Shown in pieces: positions 59,915 to 64,000 of a stretch of DNA of 64,000 nt. Every line of letters starts with the position of its first letter. Positions within the stretch are counted from its first letter, which is position 1. The DNA comes from Myxococcales bacterium (GTDB lineage: Bacteria > Myxococcota > UBA727 > JABDBI01): contig CP060221.1 of assembly GCA_023898405.1 (NCBI GenBank), forward strand, positions 248,001 through 312,000, read 5' to 3'. The notes below the pieces were generated by a model, which was not told the origin of the DNA, did no database searches, and saw only the letters and a list, made by a program, of their open reading frames with translations. The translations under genes and the position numbers were made by a program.

Positions 59915-62176
59915 ATGAGTAATAAACAGTCCGCCCTGAAATATCATGAAATGAAGCGTCCAGGAAAAATCGAAGTTATTTCAACCAAACCCTGCAGCAC
60001 AGCTCATGAACTATCATTAGCCTACACTCCTGGCGTTGCAGCTCCCACTCTCGCCATAAAAGATAACCCTGACGATGCATATCGCTATAGCGCCAAGGGC
60101 AATTTGGTGGGTGTGATCACCAATGGCACGGCAGTTCTTGGTTTGGGAAACATTGGACCACTTGCTGCAAAACCGGTGATGGAAGGAAAAGGTATACTTT
60201 TTAAAAAGTTTGCCGATATTGATGTTTTTGATATTGAGCTCGACGAAAAAGATCCGCAAAAATTAATTGCTATCATAAAGGCAATGGCACCAACCTTTGG
60301 CGGTATTAATCTTGAAGACATTAAAGCTCCTGAATGTTTTGTCATTGAGCAAGAGCTGAGCAAAAGCCTCCCCATTCCAGTTTTTCACGATGATCAGCAC
60401 GGCACCGCAATCATCGCTGGCGCAGCCTTAGTAAACGCCCTAGAAATTGTTAAAAAGCCAATAGATTCTGTGAGAATAGCTTTTTCAGGAGCGGGAGCTG
60501 CAGCGCTTGCCTGTGCGCGATTCTTTGTGAGTTTAGGAGCTAATATCCAAAATATTTTTATGGCCGATATTGATGGCGTTCTTTATGAAGGTCGAGAAAC
60601 AAATATTTCAGATTGCCATAAAGATTTTTTAAGAAACACCTCAAAACGGACTCTTGCAGAAATACTTGATGGCGCTGATGTTTTTGTTGGTCTTTCGGCG
60701 GGGAACATCCTAAGCAAAGACATGCTTAAAAAAATGAACCCTCAACCGATCATTTTTGCCCTTGCCAACCCTGTTCCTGAAATTTCTTATGCTGACGCTA
60801 AAGAAGCTCGACCTGATGCCGTTGTTGCCACTGGTCGGAGTGATTTTCCTAATCAGGTGAATAATGTCTTGGGATTTCCTTTTATTTTCAGAGGCGCACT
60901 TGATACACGAGCAACAACTATCAACGAAGAAATGAAAATTGCTGCAAGCCTTGCCATTGCCCATCTTGCTAAAGAACGCATCCCTGAAAGTGTGCGCTAT
61001 GCCTATGGTCGTGAGGATTTTTCATTTGGCCCCGAATATATTTTGCCCAAACCATTTGATCCTCGTGTTTTACTGGCCGTTGCTCCAGCAGTAGCACAAG
61101 CTGCTAGTGAATCAGGCGTGGCTAAATGTCCCATAGATGATATGCAAAGCTACAAAGATTCATTAGCTCGACGACTTAACCCTGCTCGCGGTGCTCTCAA
61201 TCTTATTTATGAAGAAGCCCGTAAAAGTGGGGCTCGAGTAGTATTTCCTGAGGGAGATGACCCAAGAGTCCTGCAAGCTGTTGACACCCTGCTTAAAGAA
61301 AAAATTTGCATCCCCATTTTACTGGGTAACGCCCAATATATTCGTCAAGAAATTAGCAGGCTCCGTCTGAGCTTAGAAAATGTTCACATTATCGATCCCA
61401 TGACAGCGAACGATGGTATTGAAATGGCTCACCAGTATTTTGCTTTGCGCAATCGCAAAGGAATTACTGTAGAAGAAGCTAAGCACCGCTTTCGCTCTCG
61501 TTCCTACTATGCTGCCATGATGGTTAAAAATGGCCATGCTGAAGGTATGGTTTCAGGTATCACTCGAGCTTATCCCACAGCAGTTCGTCCGATCTTTGAA
61601 TGCATTGGCATCACTCCTGGCATGCGCGCTATGGCTATGTACATGATTGCATTTAAAGACGACATAAAATTTTTGGCTGATACTGCTTTAAATATTGAAC
61701 CTACTCCAGAAGAGATAGCGATGATCGCTATTCAAACTGCAGACAGAGTGAAGCGTGATTTTGCTATCAAGCCACATATCGCGATTCTCTCGTTTTCCAA
61801 TTTTGGCTCAGTGGACTATGCATCCCCCCTAAGAGCAAAACGCGCAGTTGAGATCGTGAAAAGTCTTCGCCCCGATTTAAATATAGACGGTGAGATGCAA
61901 GCTGACGTTGCTCTCGACGACAACAAAAGAAACGAACACTTTCCTTTTTGTAGCTTAGAAAACAACGCTAATATTCTAATTTTTTCAAGCTTGGAGGCTG
62001 CTAATATTTCGTATAAACTTCTTGAGCAACTTGCTCCATGTGAGGCTATCGGGCCTATTTTGCTTGGAGTTAATGGGGCGGCCAATGTATGCCAACTCTA
62101 TGCGTCACCGAGCAATATTGTTCACATGGCTGCCATTACTGCATCCTCAGCGAAACACTTAAATCATTTATGTTAA
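59915..62176 (+). CDS. maeB: NADP-dependent malic enzyme with phosphotransacetylase-like domain
   Basis: Oxidative decarboxylation of malate to pyruvate (753 residues). The N-terminal ~400 residues form the malic enzyme: LSLAYTPGVAAPTLAI, VGVITNGTAVLGLGNIGPLA, PVFHDDQHGTAIIAGAAL and the nucleotide-binding IAFSGAGAAALACARF. The C-terminal ~320 residues resemble phosphate acetyltransferase (VVFPEGDDPRVLQAVDTLL; AEGMVSGITRAYPTAVRP) and in MaeB act in allosteric acetyl-CoA control rather than catalysis. ATG with AGGA upstream. The last bases overlap the following protease gene by 7 nt. Confidence 0.96.
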   Translation: MSNKQSALKYHEMKRPGKIEVISTKPCSTAHELSLAYTPGVAAPTLAIKDNPDDAYRYSAKGNLVGVITNGTAVLGLGNIGPLAAKPVMEGKGILFKKFADIDVFDIELDEKDPQKLIAIIKAMAPTFGGINLEDIKAPECFVIEQELSKSLPIPVFHDDQHGTAIIAGAALVNALEIVKKPIDSVRIAFSGAGAAALACARFFVSLGANIQNIFMADIDGVLYEGRETNISDCHKDFLRNTSKRTLAEILDGADVFVGLSAGNILSKDMLKKMNPQPIIFALANPVPEISYADAKEARPDAVVATGRSDFPNQVNNVLGFPFIFRGALDTRATTINEEMKIAASLAIAHLAKERIPESVRYAYGREDFSFGPEYILPKPFDPRVLLAVAPAVAQAASESGVAKCPIDDMQSYKDSLARRLNPARGALNLIYEEARKSGARVVFPEGDDPRVLQAVDTLLKEKICIPILLGNAQYIRQEISRLRLSLENVHIIDPMTANDGIEMAHQYFALRNRKGITVEEAKHRFRSRSYYAAMMVKNGHAEGMVSGITRAYPTAVRPIFECIGITPGMRAMAMYMIAFKDDIKFLADTALNIEPTPEEIAMIAIQTADRVKRDFAIKPHIAILSFSNFGSVDYASPLRAKRAVEIVKSLRPDLNIDGEMQADVALDDNKRNEHFPFCSLENNANILIFSSLEAANISYKLLEQLAPCEAIGPILLGVNGAANVCQLYASPSNIVHMAAITASSAKHLNHLC

Positions 62177-62928
62177 AAAAACACCCTTCACTCTTTTTAA
62201 TGGCACTAAGCTCATCGGGGTTGCTCCTGATGGGTTTATTTTTGTCGTTTTATTTAAATCTTATTTCAAATATTTTTGGCACCGTCTTATCGTTAGCTGT
62301 GGTCATGGCAGAACTATCCCTGCCCTTTTGGGCGCTTGAACGTGCTCATATTGATCCTAAATCGCTCAATATCTACGCTTACCGAATAGAAAGTATCTTT
62401 GACTCACTATTCAGCAACAAAGATGCAAAGCTAAAACCCGATTGGCCAAAAATCGTTAAAGAACTTGTCTTCACTTTTTTTTTGTGTCTAATTATTTTTA
62501 TTCCCTACACTGCAGGCTATACAGGCTTTCAATTATTTTTAGCCCATAGCCAAGATAAAGAACTTTTTTTCTCACTCAATTGGCCACCAATGTTGGGCAA
62601 AGAAATTCTGACACAAATTTTTGTGGTGGCGTTTCCCGAGGAGCTTTTCTATCGAGGTTTTTTGCAAGGCGCACTTTTAAAAAAGTGGCCCAATCAAAAA
62701 TTTCTCTTTGCTCTGCCCTATGGCAAAGCCATTATTATTACTAATTTAATTTTCGCCTGCGGTCATTTAATGGGCGGATTTCATACTATGCGGGTACTTA
62801 CTTTTTTTCCTGGGCTTATTTTTTCTTGGATTGTCTACAAAAGAGGCAATCTATTATCAGCCATTATCTTTCATGCCGCCTGCAATATTTTGGGGCAAAT
62901 TCTTTATGCGAGCTGCTATATACGTTGA
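62170..62928 (+). CDS. CPBP intramembrane protease, myxosortase (MrtC)-like
   Basis: Membrane protein of 252 residues with several hydrophobic helices. CPBP motifs: EELFYRGFLQGALLKK (Glu-Glu-x3-Arg) at ~157, IFACGHLMGG at ~205 and IIFHAACNILGQ near the end. The order and wording (ALFALGHL...FFPSLLFGW...FHALCN in relatives, from memory) agree with MrtC-type myxosortases, thought to process MYXO-CTERM proteins. ATG 62170 overlaps the maeB stop, giving translational coupling; the longer frame from 62089 lies inside maeB. A plain CAAX-type protease is the alternative. Confidence 0.78.
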   Translation: MLKKHPSLFLMALSSSGLLLMGLFLSFYLNLISNIFGTVLSLAVVMAELSLPFWALERAHIDPKSLNIYAYRIESIFDSLFSNKDAKLKPDWPKIVKELVFTFFLCLIIFIPYTAGYTGFQLFLAHSQDKELFFSLNWPPMLGKEILTQIFVVAFPEELFYRGFLQGALLKKWPNQKFLFALPYGKAIIITNLIFACGHLMGGFHTMRVLTFFPGLIFSWIVYKRGNLLSAIIFHAACNILGQILYASCYIR

Positions 62929-63053
62929 TGATTTATCTATTGTGAACATAGCAACGCGTTACATTATCACGCTTCATAGTTTTTTATCAAAACGGATGTT
63001 TGGCAGACGGATTAGACTTTTGGATACGTTTGTTAGGCGGCAAAGGAGTCGCC

Positions 63054-63437
63054 ATGAAAATTTATTCTTTCTTACAGTTTTTTTCCCTCACATTTGCAAT
63101 GACATCTTGGGCATCAGGTATCAAATATACAGTTTTAAAAAATGAACCAGGCAGACAATTGCTTATTATCAGCAATGACACCCATACATTATCCGAAAAA
63201 ATTGAATCGCTTCTCTCTGGTTTTAATTATAGATGCCATATTCTTCCCCTAGCCCCTGTTTTAGACTCAGCTTCACAACCACCCTACAACTTCGATGAAG
63301 CTGGCATAAATGAGATATTACAAGCAGATAGCAAGCATAGATTTATCATGGTACTGCTCTATATTGATGATGAGGATGAAAATGCGCTTGATGCAATATT
63401 TTGTAGGCTGCATGTTTACCTTCCAATAATTCACTAA
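63054..63437 (+). CDS. Small hypothetical exported protein
   Basis: 127 residues with signal peptide (FLQFFSLTFAMTSWASG) and AAAGGAG 6 nt before ATG 63054, preferred over 63000. The mature domain is alpha/beta-like, starting with a strand-rich part (IKYTVLKNEPGRQLLIISND) and a helix, ending in an acidic segment (LLYIDDEDENALDAIFC). No motif recognised. Between the myxosortase-like gene and smpB. Confidence 0.65.
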   Translation: MKIYSFLQFFSLTFAMTSWASGIKYTVLKNEPGRQLLIISNDTHTLSEKIESLLSGFNYRCHILPLAPVLDSASQPPYNFDEAGINEILQADSKHRFIMVLLYIDDEDENALDAIFCRLHVYLPIIH

Positions 63438-63577
63438 AAAAATGGCCTTATAGATAAAAGCCCTGCAGTGATAGCTGTAAAATCAACACGACTATTTATA
63501 CTTTTTCATAATTCATATTTTCTCTAAACCGGCACCTGCTTGTTTAGATCGATTTTTAATACTAAAAAAATAAAGCT

Positions 63578-64000
63578 ATGAAGAAAAAACCTCATGACGA
63601 TAATCTGATCGCCGAAAATAGGCGCGCGCGGCACAACTACACTATAGATGAAACCTATGAGTGTGGCATTGCCTTGCTTGGATCTGAAGTAAAATCTATC
63701 CGTGACCGCCATTTGAGCTTTGCCGATGCCTATGCTCTCATAAAAAATGGTGAGGTTTTCATTATTGGCTTGCGCATCGAAAAGTACAAACAGGCAACCC
63801 ATGATCATATCGATACGGAGCGTACCCGCAAATTGCTCCTCAATAAAAAAGAGATCAAACGTATTGAGAGAGCCTTGAGCAATAAATCAACAACGCTGGT
63901 GCCGCTTAAAATATATTTTAAAAACGGCAAAGTAAAAGTTTTGATTGGCCTTGGGACTGGAAAAAGTAAAATTGATAAGCGGCAAAGCATTAAAGAACGC
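63578..64000 (+). CDS. smpB: SsrA-binding protein SmpB, 3' end outside window
   Basis: tmRNA-binding protein needed for trans-translation rescue of stalled ribosomes. 141 codons are visible to the window edge: ENRRARHNYTIDETYECGIA, LLGSEVKSIRDRHLSFADAY, RTRKLLLNKKEIKRIERAL and LVPLKIYFKNGKVKVLIGLG, then the DKRQSIKER start of the C-terminal tail. The usual GLHI-x-PY block reads GLRIEKYKQATHDHID, a mild variant. The ATG has a weak ribosome site. No tmRNA gene seen in the window. Confidence 0.96.
   Translation, partial: MKKKPHDDNLIAENRRARHNYTIDETYECGIALLGSEVKSIRDRHLSFADAYALIKNGEVFIIGLRIEKYKQATHDHIDTERTRKLLLNKKEIKRIERALSNKSTTLVPLKIYFKNGKVKVLIGLGTGKSKIDKRQSIKER

Overview
The window is AT-rich chromosomal DNA from a Gram-negative bacterium, most likely of the deltaproteobacterial/Myxococcota kind. 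The main clues are a matrixin-type secreted protease with a MYXO-CTERM-like tail, a CPBP protease resembling myxosortase MrtC, an orphan sigma-region-4 protein of a type I associate with that group, an RCC1-repeat lipoprotein, a DPP III-type peptidase and many secreted or lipidated proteins. Lineage is an inference; no rRNA or tRNA gene was seen.

Layout. 1-4.3 kb: rpoB (3' end off the window), not preceded by rplL but by its own leader with two terminator-like hairpins and a promoter candidate. 4.4-9.8 kb: a vitamin-K carboxylase-like HTTM membrane protein, proS, a SpoIID-like lipoprotein and a repeat-containing lipoprotein. 9.9-15.7 kb: the queA-tgt-yajC-secD-secF operon. 16.6-25.2 kb: DPP III, poly(A) polymerase, secreted proteins and the matrixin protease pair. 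25.2-31.3 kb: gltA, comM, a lipocalin, then ribE-ribB(A)-nusB without ribH. 31.3-41.3 kb: accessory DNA with lineage-specific secreted proteins, nhaA, a frameshifted lipoprotein and a possible peptide-modification locus (haem-oxygenase-like protein, WH-motif GRDP-like protein and a 35-codon Cys-rich peptide gene). 41.4-47.5 kb: an IS1595-family element inside a MITE, an aconitase with unusual domain order, and Cys-rich secreted proteins. 47.5-52.4 kb: UDG, sigma-like protein, purH, RCC1 lipoprotein and a beta-barrel protein. 52.4-54.4 kb: repeats, a second and broken IS copy and a small AbrB-like protein. 54.6-64 kb: an rRNA m5C methyltransferase, glpX, eno, maeB, a myxosortase-like protease and smpB (3' end off the window).

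Functionally the core genes serve transcription, translation, queuosine, Sec secretion, riboflavin and purine synthesis and central carbon metabolism (citrate synthase, aconitase, malic enzyme, enolase, class II FBPase: a TCA plus gluconeogenic set). Intergenic DNA carries at least three families of small non-autonomous repeats. Two of the three 120-bp hairpin copies and both IS copies have clear target-site duplications, and the insertions are nested.
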